A stretch of 8,402 bases of DNA. Origin: Thermoleophilia bacterium. GTDB lineage: Bacteria > Actinomycetota > Thermoleophilia > Gaiellales > Gaiellaceae. The notes beneath the pieces are model-generated. The model was not told the origin of the DNA. It ran no database searches and was given only the letters and a program-made list of their open reading frames with translations. The stretch covers positions 1 through 8,402 of the forward strand of contig JAICVP010000079.1 in the NCBI GenBank assembly GCA_025935275.1. The letters are read 5' to 3'. How positions within the stretch are numbered: position 1 is the first letter of the stretch; each line of letters begins with the position of its first letter. The position numbers and the translations under genes were made by a program. Below, in pieces: positions 1 to 5,730 of the stretch.

Positions 1-249
1 GTCGAGATCGCGGCCGGCCTGCTCGTCCTGGCGGCGCCTTGGATCGGAGGCTTCGTCGTGGCCGCGTGGCTCGGCGGCATCATCGTCAACTTGCTGACGA
101 ACAACCCGCCCGAGTACTACGACATCGCCCTCCGCGACTTCGGCCTGTTCCTCGCTGCGCTCGCCCTCGGGAGGCTCGCGTGGGCCTACCGAACGGTCCC
201 GTCCCGGAAGCAGGTCGCCTCGACCGAGCCCGCGCACCGGGCCGCCTAG
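1..249 (+). CDS. DoxX-like integral membrane protein (5' end outside window)
   Basis: Only the last 82 codons are present, open from base 1 and ending at TAG 247-249. The visible part is hydrophobic: a helix rich in Ala, Val, Leu and Gly, a second helix with IIVNLL, a short polar loop (NNPPEYYDIALRDF) and a last helix (FGLFLAALALGRLAW), then a basic, hydrophilic tail. The pattern of a hydrophobic stretch followed by YYDIALRDFGL is characteristic of small DoxX/DoxD-like four-helix membrane proteins. Family members are linked to respiratory or redox functions, and in mycobacteria a DoxX protein associates with superoxide dismutase; the role here is not shown. It is the first visible gene of a likely operon, with the next start 8 nt after its stop. 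An unrelated small membrane protein remains possible because the N-terminal half is missing. Confidence 0.7.
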   Translation, partial: VEIAAGLLVLAAPWIGGFVVAAWLGGIIVNLLTNNPPEYYDIALRDFGLFLAALALGRLAWAYRTVPSRKQVASTEPAHRAA

Positions 250-252
250 GAG
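248..252 (+). promoter_or_regulatory. Shine-Dalgarno site for the 72-residue protein
   Basis: AGGAG lies 5 nt before the GTG at 258 and overlaps the stop codon of the preceding gene. It supports the GTG start, since this frame has no suitable ATG nearby, and indicates translation coupled to the upstream gene. Confidence 0.6.
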
Positions 253-257
253 TCGAC

Positions 258-476
258 GTGCAAACGGTGTCCAGCCTCAAGCCGGCGGATGCGGAAGTGA
301 ACCGCTGGCGGCGCGAACAGCTCGTCCTCACGGGTTTCTCGCTGCCGCTCGCGGGGCGCGTCGCGCGCGACCCCGGCTACGACCTGCACCGGCTGATCCA
401 GCTCGTCGAGCAGGGATGCCCGCCGGAGCTCGCCGTCCGCATCCTGGCACCGCTGTACCCGAAGGAGGCCGTGTGA
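258..476 (+). CDS. conserved small protein of unknown function (72 aa)
   Basis: The GTG start is chosen because AGGAG sits 5 nt upstream and because the longer open frame beginning at 39 is an Arg-rich shadow of the DoxX-like gene. The protein is soluble, with no signal peptide or membrane helix. Visible blocks are an N-terminal NRWRREQLVLTGF, a middle RVARDPGYDLHRLIQLVEQG, and a C-terminal CPPELAVRILAPL. It reads like two or three short helices; the RWRREQL...DLH...GCPPELA pattern resembles small proteins I recall from other actinobacteria that have no assigned function. There is one Cys, in the CPP motif. Its stop overlaps the sigma-factor start by 4 nt, so the two are probably translationally coupled and may work together. 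No enzymatic motif is seen. Confidence 0.75.
   Translation: MQTVSSLKPADAEVNRWRREQLVLTGFSLPLAGRVARDPGYDLHRLIQLVEQGCPPELAVRILAPLYPKEAV
464..468 (+). promoter_or_regulatory. Shine-Dalgarno site deciding the sigma-factor start
   Basis: GGAGG is placed 4 nt before GTG 473 and lies inside the end of the 72-residue protein gene. It favours GTG 473 over the ATG at 416, which would overlap the upstream gene by 61 nt, and over ATG 506, which has no such site. Confidence 0.6.
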
Positions 477-1120
477 CCCCGGCGACGACTACCGTTCCCG
501 GGGTCATGCGCACAAGCTCCGTCGCGCCCGGCACAAGGCTCGACCCAGAGTCCCAGGAACTCCTGCAGGCCTTGACGGGCAGCGGGCGGGCGTACGACGA
601 CGCGTGCGCCCGCCTGCACGAGCTGCTCCTCCGCGCCGCGCGGTTCGAGGTCACGCGGCGCGCGAGAAGCCTGAAGGGAGCCGAGGCCGATGCGATTGCG
701 ACGGAGGCCGCAGACGATGCGCTCCTCGCGGTGCTCCGGCGGCTCGACGACTTCCGCGGTCTCAGCAAGCTGACGACCTGGGCGTACAAGTTCGCGCTCT
801 ACGAAGCCGCGGTGAAAGTCCGGCGGCACGCGTGGCGCGACCGCGAGCTGCCGGTCGAGCCGGACACCCTCGCCTCGCTGCACGGGGGCGTGCCGGGTCC
901 CGAAGAGGACGTCGAGATGCGTGAGCGCCTCGGCACGATCGCCGCGGCGATCGACGAGGTCCTCACCCCGCACCAGCGGCGCGTGCTGGTCGCGCTCGCG
1001 GTGAACGGCGTGCCCATCGACGTCCTGGCCGAGCGCCTGTCGACGACGAGGGGCGCGCTCTACAAGACACTGCACGACGCGCGCGCGAAGCTGCGCGTGC
1101 AGCTGGAGGAAACGAGCTGA
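473..1120 (+). CDS. ECF-type RNA polymerase sigma factor (sigma-70 family)
   Basis: This 215-residue protein would direct RNA polymerase to a specific promoter set. Region 2 spans roughly residues 40-122: a helix around DDALLAVLRRLDDF, then FRGLSKLTTWAYKFALYEA (94-112), matching the region 2.3/2.4 block usually seen as F-x-W-L/A-x-x-I/A-x-N. Region 4 spans about 158-210, with LTPHQRRVLVALAVNGVPIDVLAERL followed by the recognition helix TTRGALYKTLHDARAKLR. There is no region 3, as in ECF factors. The first 25 residues are non-conserved. The start is GTG 473, overlapping the previous stop by 4 nt with GGAGG upstream; ATG 506 is an alternative. The next gene begins within the stop codon, which is the usual sigma/anti-sigma arrangement. 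Sigma identity is clear from the two domains; ECF subgroup and regulon are not determined. Confidence 0.88.
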   Translation: MTPATTTVPGVMRTSSVAPGTRLDPESQELLQALTGSGRAYDDACARLHELLLRAARFEVTRRARSLKGAEADAIATEAADDALLAVLRRLDDFRGLSKLTTWAYKFALYEAAVKVRRHAWRDRELPVEPDTLASLHGGVPGPEEDVEMRERLGTIAAAIDEVLTPHQRRVLVALAVNGVPIDVLAERLSTTRGALYKTLHDARAKLRVQLEETS

Positions 1121-1356
1121 TGGAAGACCGAGACAACGAGCTGATCGGGCGCCTGCTCGGCCCCGCGGGGCCGGAGATCGGGTGCGACGCCTGCTTCGAA
1201 GAGCTGGATCGCTACGTCGACCTCGAGGCCGCCGGCAAGGACGCAGACGCCGCCGTCCCCGGCCTGCGGGCGCATCTCGAAGGCTGCCCCGCGTGCCGCG
1301 AGGAGCACGAGAGCCTGCTCGCGCTCGTCCGCGAGGATCAGGGCCCGGCGAGCTAG
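1120..1356 (+). CDS. soluble zinc-type anti-sigma factor (ZAS-like, 78 aa)
   Basis: This is the probable partner that sequesters the sigma factor encoded immediately upstream. The C-terminal half carries H52-x3-C56-x2-C59, the HxxxCxxC signature of zinc-associated anti-sigma factors. A second pair, C22-x2-C25, sits near the N-terminus where classical ZAS proteins usually have a His. There is no membrane segment, so it would act in the cytoplasm, as RsrA-type redox-sensing anti-sigma factors do. Its ATG overlaps the sigma stop by one base (TGATG), so the two should be made in a fixed ratio. Four Cys plus one His could bind zinc and respond to thiol oxidation; that is inference from the motif. 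The final codon shares the CTAG at 1353-1356 with the stop of the convergent protease gene. Confidence 0.78.
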   Translation: MEDRDNELIGRLLGPAGPEIGCDACFEELDRYVDLEAAGKDADAAVPGLRAHLEGCPACREEHESLLALVREDQGPAS

Positions 1357-3026
1357 CCGAGGCGGGCGCGGAAACGATACGTGCGCCCGTCGTCCTTCGG
1401 GTAGCCGCCGCAGGAGTAGACCGTCGCCGGAAAGTCCTTCGGTTGGCAGTCGAAGCGGAGGCTCCCGTTCGAGAGGACGAGGTCGACCTTCCAGACCTCC
1501 GATTCCCCGAACTTGACCGTCACGTGTCCATGGCCCTGTGCGTCGAGCCCGATCGGGTGGATCTCCTTGGGCCCGCCCTTCGCGTAGACGATTGCCGTGG
1601 CCGCCGGGTTCGTCTTCGGCCCCGGCAGGTCGACGCCGATGTGCAGCTTCGCCGCGGACCCGGTCGCCTCGGGACGGAACCGGTAGAAGCGCGTAGAAAG
1701 GTGCCGCAGCCTCGGGACCTCCCAGCCGGTCGAGTGGAGGAAGGGGCCGAAGTTGAACGTCGCAGCGAGTGGCGGAACCGGGTACCCCTGGCTCGCCTCC
1801 TCGTAGGCGCGCAGATCGTTCGTCCACCCGAACTCGGCGAAGGTGCTGCGGAAGTCGTGGCCGCGTGCCGCGAGCGCCCGCCGCACCGCCTGGAAGGAAT
1901 ACAGGTCGCCGTAGGTGGCTGCGGGCCCGCCGTCGGCCCGCTCCCAGATGTCGCGGATGATCGTCGGGTCGTTGGCGAAGACCTTCTCCGTCAGGAAGCG
2001 CCAGAAGAGCCATGAGCCGTACTCGAAGCCGCCCGCGCCGGTGTCCAGCGGCACTGCGGGACGAGCGAGGGCGCTGCGGCGGAGGTAGTTGATGCGGTCG
2101 ATCACGTCCGGATAGACCTGGCCCTCCATCCACATGGCCGAGCCCTCCATGAGCGCGTAGTCCTCGAACCAGTCATAGGCGTACTGCACCGCGTGGAAGA
2201 ACTCGTGCGCTGCGGTCACCTCGAGGAACTCGAGGGATGTCTGGCCAAACCCGTACTGGGCCTGCCGGTAGTCGTCGTCGAGGACGCAGTAGGCGGACAC
2301 GGCCCATGGCGCGCTGAACTCGAAGGCGTGCGGATCGTCGCTCGTGCAGTAGCCGAAGAGTTCGATGCCGCCGATGTCGGCGAGGTAGATGTCGAGCTCC
2401 GGCCCGCCACCGTGGTTGAGCGTCGTCGAGCTGTCGTCGAGGGGGTCGCGATAGCCGAGCCCGGCCGTCTCCTCGTCCCAGACGTTGTCGAGCACCTCGA
2501 TGGTGCGGTCGATCTGATCCGGCCGCCCGTTGTTCGGGTTCACGTCGGCCGGCGGCGGCGAGTCCCGGTTCACCGGGTTGGCGTCCCAGTGGAAGCAGAG
2601 CGGGCGTCCGCCTTCGCAGTAGCTCTGCGGGTCGGCATCGAAGTCCCAGTTGGGCTCGCCGAAGAAGGTGGGAGCCCCGTCGGGGCGCGAGAGGATCGCC
2701 TTCGCTTCGGTCCGCTCGTCGCCCGAGAGAAATCGCGTGCGGGCGAGGAGGTCGCGAAGGATGAAGGTGGCCGCGTGCGGATTCGCGCGGGCGACGTGGC
2801 CGAACTCCGCGCGGACGCGGTCCAGCGTGAAGAGCGAGCGAGCACGCTCGAGGGCGTACTGAGGCTCGGTCAGCTGCCCCTGCTGGAGCGCGCGTGAGAG
2901 GGCATCGTGCTTGGCCGGGGTGAGCGGCGGAAGTGGCCGCTGCGCCGCCGAGGCAGGCCCGGCCGACCACGCGCAGGTGGCGAGCAGAAGGACGAATGCA
3001 AGCTTGGTGAGACGCATGGCTGACAT
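1353..3026 (-). CDS. secreted putative zinc metalloprotease (MXAN_6640-like)
   Basis: The 557-residue product starts with a typical signal peptide: basic MRLTK, hydrophobic LAFVLLLATCAW, then ASA-A near residues 25-28. A lipobox is unlikely because Thr precedes the Cys. After a 200-residue N-terminal part comes HEFFH at 274-278 within TAAHEFFHAVQYAYD, a zinc-binding HExxH with E275 as likely catalytic base. EGSAMWMEG follows at 294-302, so E294 or E301 is a plausible third ligand. This arrangement matches the MXAN_6640 family of putative metalloproteases. The Asp-rich stretch before the active site may bind calcium. The C-terminal part (about 400-557) looks like a beta-rich domain with two Cys, and no membrane anchor is seen. 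No good Shine-Dalgarno precedes ATG 3026 or the alternative ATG 3017. It stands alone, divergent from thyX. Substrate unknown. Confidence 0.75.
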   Translation of the reverse strand: MSAMRLTKLAFVLLLATCAWSAGPASAAQRPLPPLTPAKHDALSRALQQGQLTEPQYALERARSLFTLDRVRAEFGHVARANPHAATFILRDLLARTRFLSGDERTEAKAILSRPDGAPTFFGEPNWDFDADPQSYCEGGRPLCFHWDANPVNRDSPPPADVNPNNGRPDQIDRTIEVLDNVWDEETAGLGYRDPLDDSSTTLNHGGGPELDIYLADIGGIELFGYCTSDDPHAFEFSAPWAVSAYCVLDDDYRQAQYGFGQTSLEFLEVTAAHEFFHAVQYAYDWFEDYALMEGSAMWMEGQVYPDVIDRINYLRRSALARPAVPLDTGAGGFEYGSWLFWRFLTEKVFANDPTIIRDIWERADGGPAATYGDLYSFQAVRRALAARGHDFRSTFAEFGWTNDLRAYEEASQGYPVPPLAATFNFGPFLHSTGWEVPRLRHLSTRFYRFRPEATGSAAKLHIGVDLPGPKTNPAATAIVYAKGGPKEIHPIGLDAQGHGHVTVKFGESEVWKVDLVLSNGSLRFDCQPKDFPATVYSCGGYPKDDGRTYRFRARLG

Positions 3027-3098
3027 GGAACGCCGGACCCCGTTGTACGGCGCTGCAAGACTCTTGTTGGATCTATCGGCGCCCTCCTGCGCGCTCGT

Positions 3099-3104
3099 TA
3101 GACT
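3099..3104 (+). promoter_or_regulatory. candidate -10 box for leaderless thyX
   Basis: TAGACT fits TAnnnT and ends 8 nt before the GTG of thyX, so transcription would begin at or next to the start codon. No Shine-Dalgarno is present in the 86-nt divergent gap and no clear -35 is seen at 17 nt spacing. Leaderless genes with this layout are common in actinobacteria. Prediction only. Confidence 0.35.
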
Positions 3105-3112
3105 CGATCGAC

Positions 3113-3820
3113 GTGAGCACTGTGGAGCAGCAGGTGGCGGAAGAGTCGATTCAGGTACTCGATCACGGCTTCGTCCGGCTGGACGATTCGATGGCGAGCG
3201 ACCTCTCGGTGGTGAACGCCGCGCGTGTGAGCTTCGCCAGGCGCAAGGACGTCATGGAGGAAGCCGACTCCGGCCTTATCCGCTTTCTCATGCGCGAGCG
3301 CCACGGGACGCCGTTCGAGCACAACGCCTTCCGCTTCCACATCCGGGCGCCGATCTTCGTCGCGCGCGAGTGGTTCCGGCATCGCATCGGGTCGTTCAAC
3401 GAGTTCAGCATGCGCTATGCGAAGGCGACTGACGAGTTCTATGTCCCGGCGCCCGAGGACGTGCGCAGCCAGGTCGGCAAGCCGGGTGCGTACTCCTTCG
3501 AGCCGGTCACCGACGAGCTGGCGCAGACCACCCGCGACGAGCTGGCTGCGGTCTACGCAGCCGCCTACGCGGCGTACGAGCGCCTCGTCGAGCTGGGCGT
3601 GGCCCGCGAGCTTGCACGGGCGGTCATGCCGGTCGGCGCCTACACCGAGTTCTACTGGACGGTCAACGCACGGGCGCTCATGAACTTCGTCTCACTGCGT
3701 GCGGCCGAGACCGCCCAGCGCGAGATCCGGCGCTACGCCGACGCGGTCGAGCAGCTGTTCGCCGAGAAGATGCCGGTCACGTACGAGGCGTTCCTCGCCT
3801 CGGACCGCACAGCGCCCTAG
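3113..3820 (+). CDS. thyX: FAD-dependent thymidylate synthase ThyX
   Basis: ThyX makes dTMP from dUMP using methylene-tetrahydrofolate as methyl donor and NADPH-reduced FAD, and releases tetrahydrofolate rather than dihydrofolate. The 235-residue length is normal. The signature RHRx7S is complete at 89-99 (RHRIGSFNEFS), continuing into MRY, and is preceded by the conserved EHNAFRFHIRAPIFVAREWF block. The C-terminal LMNFVSLRAAETAQREIRRYA holds the Arg and Gln positions typical of the nucleotide-binding end. The start is GTG 3113; a second in-frame GTG lies at 3122. No Shine-Dalgarno is visible, but a TAnnnT box sits 8 nt upstream, suggesting a leaderless message. It is a single-gene unit: its stop lies on a CTAG shared with the convergent anti-sigma gene. 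ThyX-dependent bacteria often lack classical ThyA, but that cannot be seen here. Confidence 0.95.
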   Translation: MSTVEQQVAEESIQVLDHGFVRLDDSMASDLSVVNAARVSFARRKDVMEEADSGLIRFLMRERHGTPFEHNAFRFHIRAPIFVAREWFRHRIGSFNEFSMRYAKATDEFYVPAPEDVRSQVGKPGAYSFEPVTDELAQTTRDELAAVYAAAYAAYERLVELGVARELARAVMPVGAYTEFYWTVNARALMNFVSLRAAETAQREIRRYADAVEQLFAEKMPVTYEAFLASDRTAP

Positions 3821-4404
3821 GTCTCGGCGCTGAGGAGCCAGGGCGAGTCTTCGCCCACGCGCGTGATCACCCAGGCGTCGTACTCGGACAGGTCGTAGCT
3901 CGCCGTCAGATCGACGGTCGTCCGGCCATTCACGTTGAAGGTCCCGCAGGCGCCCGCGTACTCGCCGTCCCTGGCGAGCCAGAGCACGTAGTAATCGTTC
4001 CCGGCGAGATGCGGGAGCCCGTCGACGACGAGCCGCATCTTCCAGTTGCCGGTCGACTCGTCGCGCCGGCCGAGCTCGATCTTTCCGGAGGCGTCCGGCA
4101 CGGTCTTACCCGGGGTCATGTCGAACGACGCGCGCGCGTCGAAGCCCCGGTCGAGCCAGCGGCCGGCCGCGAAGAAGAGAGCGGCCAGCGTCGCGGCGAG
4201 CGCGACGGCGGCGAGTACGCGGCGGCGCGTCCAGATCGGTGTAGCCGTCCCGATCTGCTCCACCCTGGTGGTGAGAGAGCTCGGAACCTCGGTCGCCGGG
4301 CCGGCCACCGAGCGCAGCAGGCTGTCCACCCGCGCCAGCTCGAGCTCTTCTTCCGGCGTCAGATCGTCACCGACGAGCTCGCGGAAGTCCGGCTTCTCGC
4401 TCAT
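3817..4404 (-). CDS. membrane anti-sigma factor, RskA-like
   Basis: This 195-residue protein has the layout of anti-sigma-K-type regulators. Residues 1-57 form an acidic cytoplasmic sigma-binding part (FRELVGDDLTPEEELELARV). Next comes a basic TRRR and one membrane helix at about 63-84, then an extracytoplasmic domain (about 95-195) with GLPHLAGNDYYVLWLARDG and CGTFNVNGRTTVDL, resembling the RskA C-terminal domain. No HxxxCxxC zinc motif is present in the N-terminal part, as in RskA. ATG 4404 overlaps the sigma-factor stop by 4 nt (ATGA), and GAGGT lies 6 nt upstream, so this start is well supported. In the family, release of the sigma factor follows regulated intramembrane proteolysis; the signal here is unknown. 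The stop lies on the CTAG shared with thyX. Confidence 0.82.
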   Translation of the reverse strand: MSEKPDFRELVGDDLTPEEELELARVDSLLRSVAGPATEVPSSLTTRVEQIGTATPIWTRRRVLAAVALAATLAALFFAAGRWLDRGFDARASFDMTPGKTVPDASGKIELGRRDESTGNWKMRLVVDGLPHLAGNDYYVLWLARDGEYAGACGTFNVNGRTTVDLTASYDLSEYDAWVITRVGEDSPWLLSAET

Positions 4405-4955
4405 CCCTTCACCTCTTCGAGCAGGCCGGCCAGGCGCGCAAGGCCGGTTCGCGTGCGCGTCTTGACCGTGCCGAGCGGTACGTCCAGGTAGCTCGCGATC
4501 TCGGTCTGCGAGAGACCGCTCCAGTAGGCGAGCTCGATCACGACGCGCTCGCGCTCGGGAAGCAGCTCGAGCGCCGAGTGCACGCGCCACGTGAGCCAGG
4601 ACTCCTCCGCCTGTTCGACGGGGCCTGCCCTGGTGTCCGCCTCGTCGGGCGCCTCGGCTGCGTTCTCGCGCTTCTGGCGCGCTCGGTCGATGATCGCGTG
4701 GCGGGCCACGGCGTAGAGCCAGGCCGATGCCGTTCCACGCTCGGCCTTGTAGGTCCTGGCAGAGCGCCAGACCGCCGCGAAGGTCTCCTGCGCCGCGTCC
4801 TCGGCGCGGCCGTTGTCCCCCAACTGGCGGAGGGCCATCCCGAAGACCGGGCGGGCGAAGCGCTTGTAGAGCTGCTCGAAGGCTTCCCGGTCACCACGTC
4901 CGACCCGCTCGATGAGCCGGCTGTCGCTCTCGGCTGTCGCCATTGCCGCAGGCAT
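4401..4955 (-). CDS. ECF RNA polymerase sigma factor (SigK-like)
   Basis: The 184-residue protein has both ECF domains. Region 2, roughly residues 24-95, contains AFEQLYKRFARPVFGMAL, then AEDAAQETFAAVWRSARTY and ASAWLYAVARHAIIDRARQK. Region 4, roughly 125-180, contains LELLPERERVVIELAYWSGLSQ and TEIASYLDVPLGTVKTRTRTGL. The spacer is acidic and Ala-rich. Pairing with an RskA-type anti-sigma factor and the GTASAWLYAVARHAIIDR block suggest the SigK-like group. Start choice is uncertain: ATG 4955 is used here, and ATG 4943, four codons later, is equally plausible; neither has a Shine-Dalgarno. It is 62 nt downstream of the SDR gene on the same strand, so it may share a transcript with it or use its own promoter. 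Function: activates a stress or envelope regulon when the anti-sigma factor lets go (inference from family). Confidence 0.87.
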   Translation of the reverse strand: MPAAMATAESDSRLIERVGRGDREAFEQLYKRFARPVFGMALRQLGDNGRAEDAAQETFAAVWRSARTYKAERGTASAWLYAVARHAIIDRARQKRENAAEAPDEADTRAGPVEQAEESWLTWRVHSALELLPERERVVIELAYWSGLSQTEIASYLDVPLGTVKTRTRTGLARLAGLLEEVKG

Positions 4956-4965
4956 ACCGACACTC

Positions 4966-4993
4966 GATACGCATGTAAAGCCGGGTCGGATTC
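4966..4993 (-). promoter_or_regulatory. possible ECF-type promoter for the SigK-like gene
   Basis: On the minus strand GAATCC (4993-4988) and CGTATC (4971-4966) are separated by 16 nt, loosely like ECF promoters of the GGAAC/CGT(A/T) form. The predicted start would fall just before ATG 4955. ECF factors often activate their own promoter. The match is imperfect and the call is weak. Confidence 0.22.
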
Positions 4994-5017
4994 GCGCAGG
5001 CGGCTGGGCCGCAATGC

Positions 5018-5674
5018 TCAGGTCAGCGAGCGGCCGCCGTCCACGAAGAGCGTCGAGCCCGTGACGTACCCGGCTCCGACGAGGTAGACGACGGCTCCGG
5101 CGATGTCGTCCGGCGAACCGATGCGCCCGAGCAGGGTCTCTGCGGCGCGGCGCTCCTCCTGCCCGGGCTCGACCGCGACCGGGCCGGGCGCGATCCCACA
5201 CACTCGAATGTCCGGGGCCAGCGCACGCGCGAAGACGCGGGTCAGCATCGCCTGGGCGGCCTTGGCGGCACAGTGAGGCCCGAAGGACGGCCAGGGCATG
5301 AAGGCGCCGACGTCTTCGATCATGACCACGAGCCCGAGGCTCGAGGCGCGCAAGTGCGGCACCGCTGCCTGCGTGACGAAGAAGGTGCCTTTCGCCGTCG
5401 AGTCGAGCGCGGCGTCCCAATCCTCCTCCGAGACCTCCTCGACGGGCCGCGGCTCGAACCCCGCCGAGGCTGCGTTGACGAGGAGGTCGAGCCCGCCGAG
5501 CTCCTCGACCGCGTTTTCGACGAGGGCGCGCGCTTCGTCGGGCCGCGTGATGTCGCCGTCGCGCCGGCCCGCGGCGAGCACGACGAAGCCCTCCGCCTCG
5601 AGCCGCGCCGCGATCGTGCTTCCGACCCGGCCGGTTCCCCCCGTGATCAGCGCGGCACGCGCAGTTTCCGTCAC
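5018..5674 (-). CDS. SDR-family oxidoreductase, pteridine-reductase-like, atypical active site
   Basis: This 218-residue Rossmann-fold protein opens with ALITGGTGRVGSTIAARL. The glycine motif is TG-x3-R-x-G, the form known from pteridine reductases (PTR1, FolM), rather than TG-x3-G-x-G. Two Arg after the second strand (AAGRRDG) suggest NADPH. DLLVNAASAG replaces the usual NNAG. The YxxxK position reads H134-CAA-K138, and 13 residues before it there is D121 instead of Ser. The Asp at -13 and Lys at +4 match the PTR1 triad Asp181-Tyr194-Lys198, but Tyr is His here. VRVCGIAPGPV and DDIAGAVVYLVGAGYVTGSTLFVDGG are ordinary SDR C-terminal blocks. GTG 5674 is the only good start; there is no Shine-Dalgarno, but a TAnnnT box lies 7 nt upstream. 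Divergent from the superoxide dismutase and upstream of the sigma gene. Substrate unproven; pterin/folate reduction is one possibility. Confidence 0.85.
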   Translation of the reverse strand: MTETARAALITGGTGRVGSTIAARLEAEGFVVLAAGRRDGDITRPDEARALVENAVEELGGLDLLVNAASAGFEPRPVEEVSEEDWDAALDSTAKGTFFVTQAAVPHLRASSLGLVVMIEDVGAFMPWPSFGPHCAAKAAQAMLTRVFARALAPDIRVCGIAPGPVAVEPGQEERRAAETLLGRIGSPDDIAGAVVYLVGAGYVTGSTLFVDGGRSLT

Positions 5675-5681
5675 ATGGGGA

Positions 5682-5687
5682 AAGATA
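5682..5687 (-). promoter_or_regulatory. candidate -10 box for leaderless SDR gene
   Basis: Read on the minus strand this is TATCTT, ending 7 nt before GTG 5674. TTCGGG lies 17 nt further upstream as a poor -35. With no Shine-Dalgarno, a leaderless transcript is likely. It overlaps the candidate sod -10 box on the other strand. Confidence 0.35.
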
Positions 5688-5691
5688 CGAT
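5686..5691 (+). promoter_or_regulatory. candidate -10 box for the sod-plsY operon
   Basis: TACGAT fits TAnnnT and would give a leader of about 33 nt that contains the AGGGAG ribosome site at 5721-5726. No good -35 is visible. It shares two bases with the opposing SDR -10 box. Confidence 0.28.
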
Positions 5692-5730
5692 CTCGTCCGA
5701 CCCGCCCGAAGGAGACGCGAAGGGAGACCG

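Noticed and set aside
416..472. ATG 416 as start of the first sigma factor
   Set aside because: It lies deep in the preceding gene, adds no conserved sequence, and GTG 473 has a good Shine-Dalgarno and a coupled overlap.
1060..2133. Long minus-strand open frame inside the protease gene (357 codons)
   Set aside because: Arg/Pro/Gly-rich composition typical of a GC-rich shadow frame; the protease frame over the same bases has signal peptide and HEFFH.
3027..3112. Promoter for the protease gene in the divergent gap
   Set aside because: TACAAC at 3047-3042 (minus) is -10-like but ends 15 nt before ATG 3026 and has no -35 at suitable spacing.
5000..5012. Inverted repeat GCGGC-CCA-GCCGC on the minus strand just after the SDR stop, as a terminator
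   Set aside because: Stem of only 5 bp in GC-rich sequence and no T run follows, so it is not a convincing intrinsic terminator.
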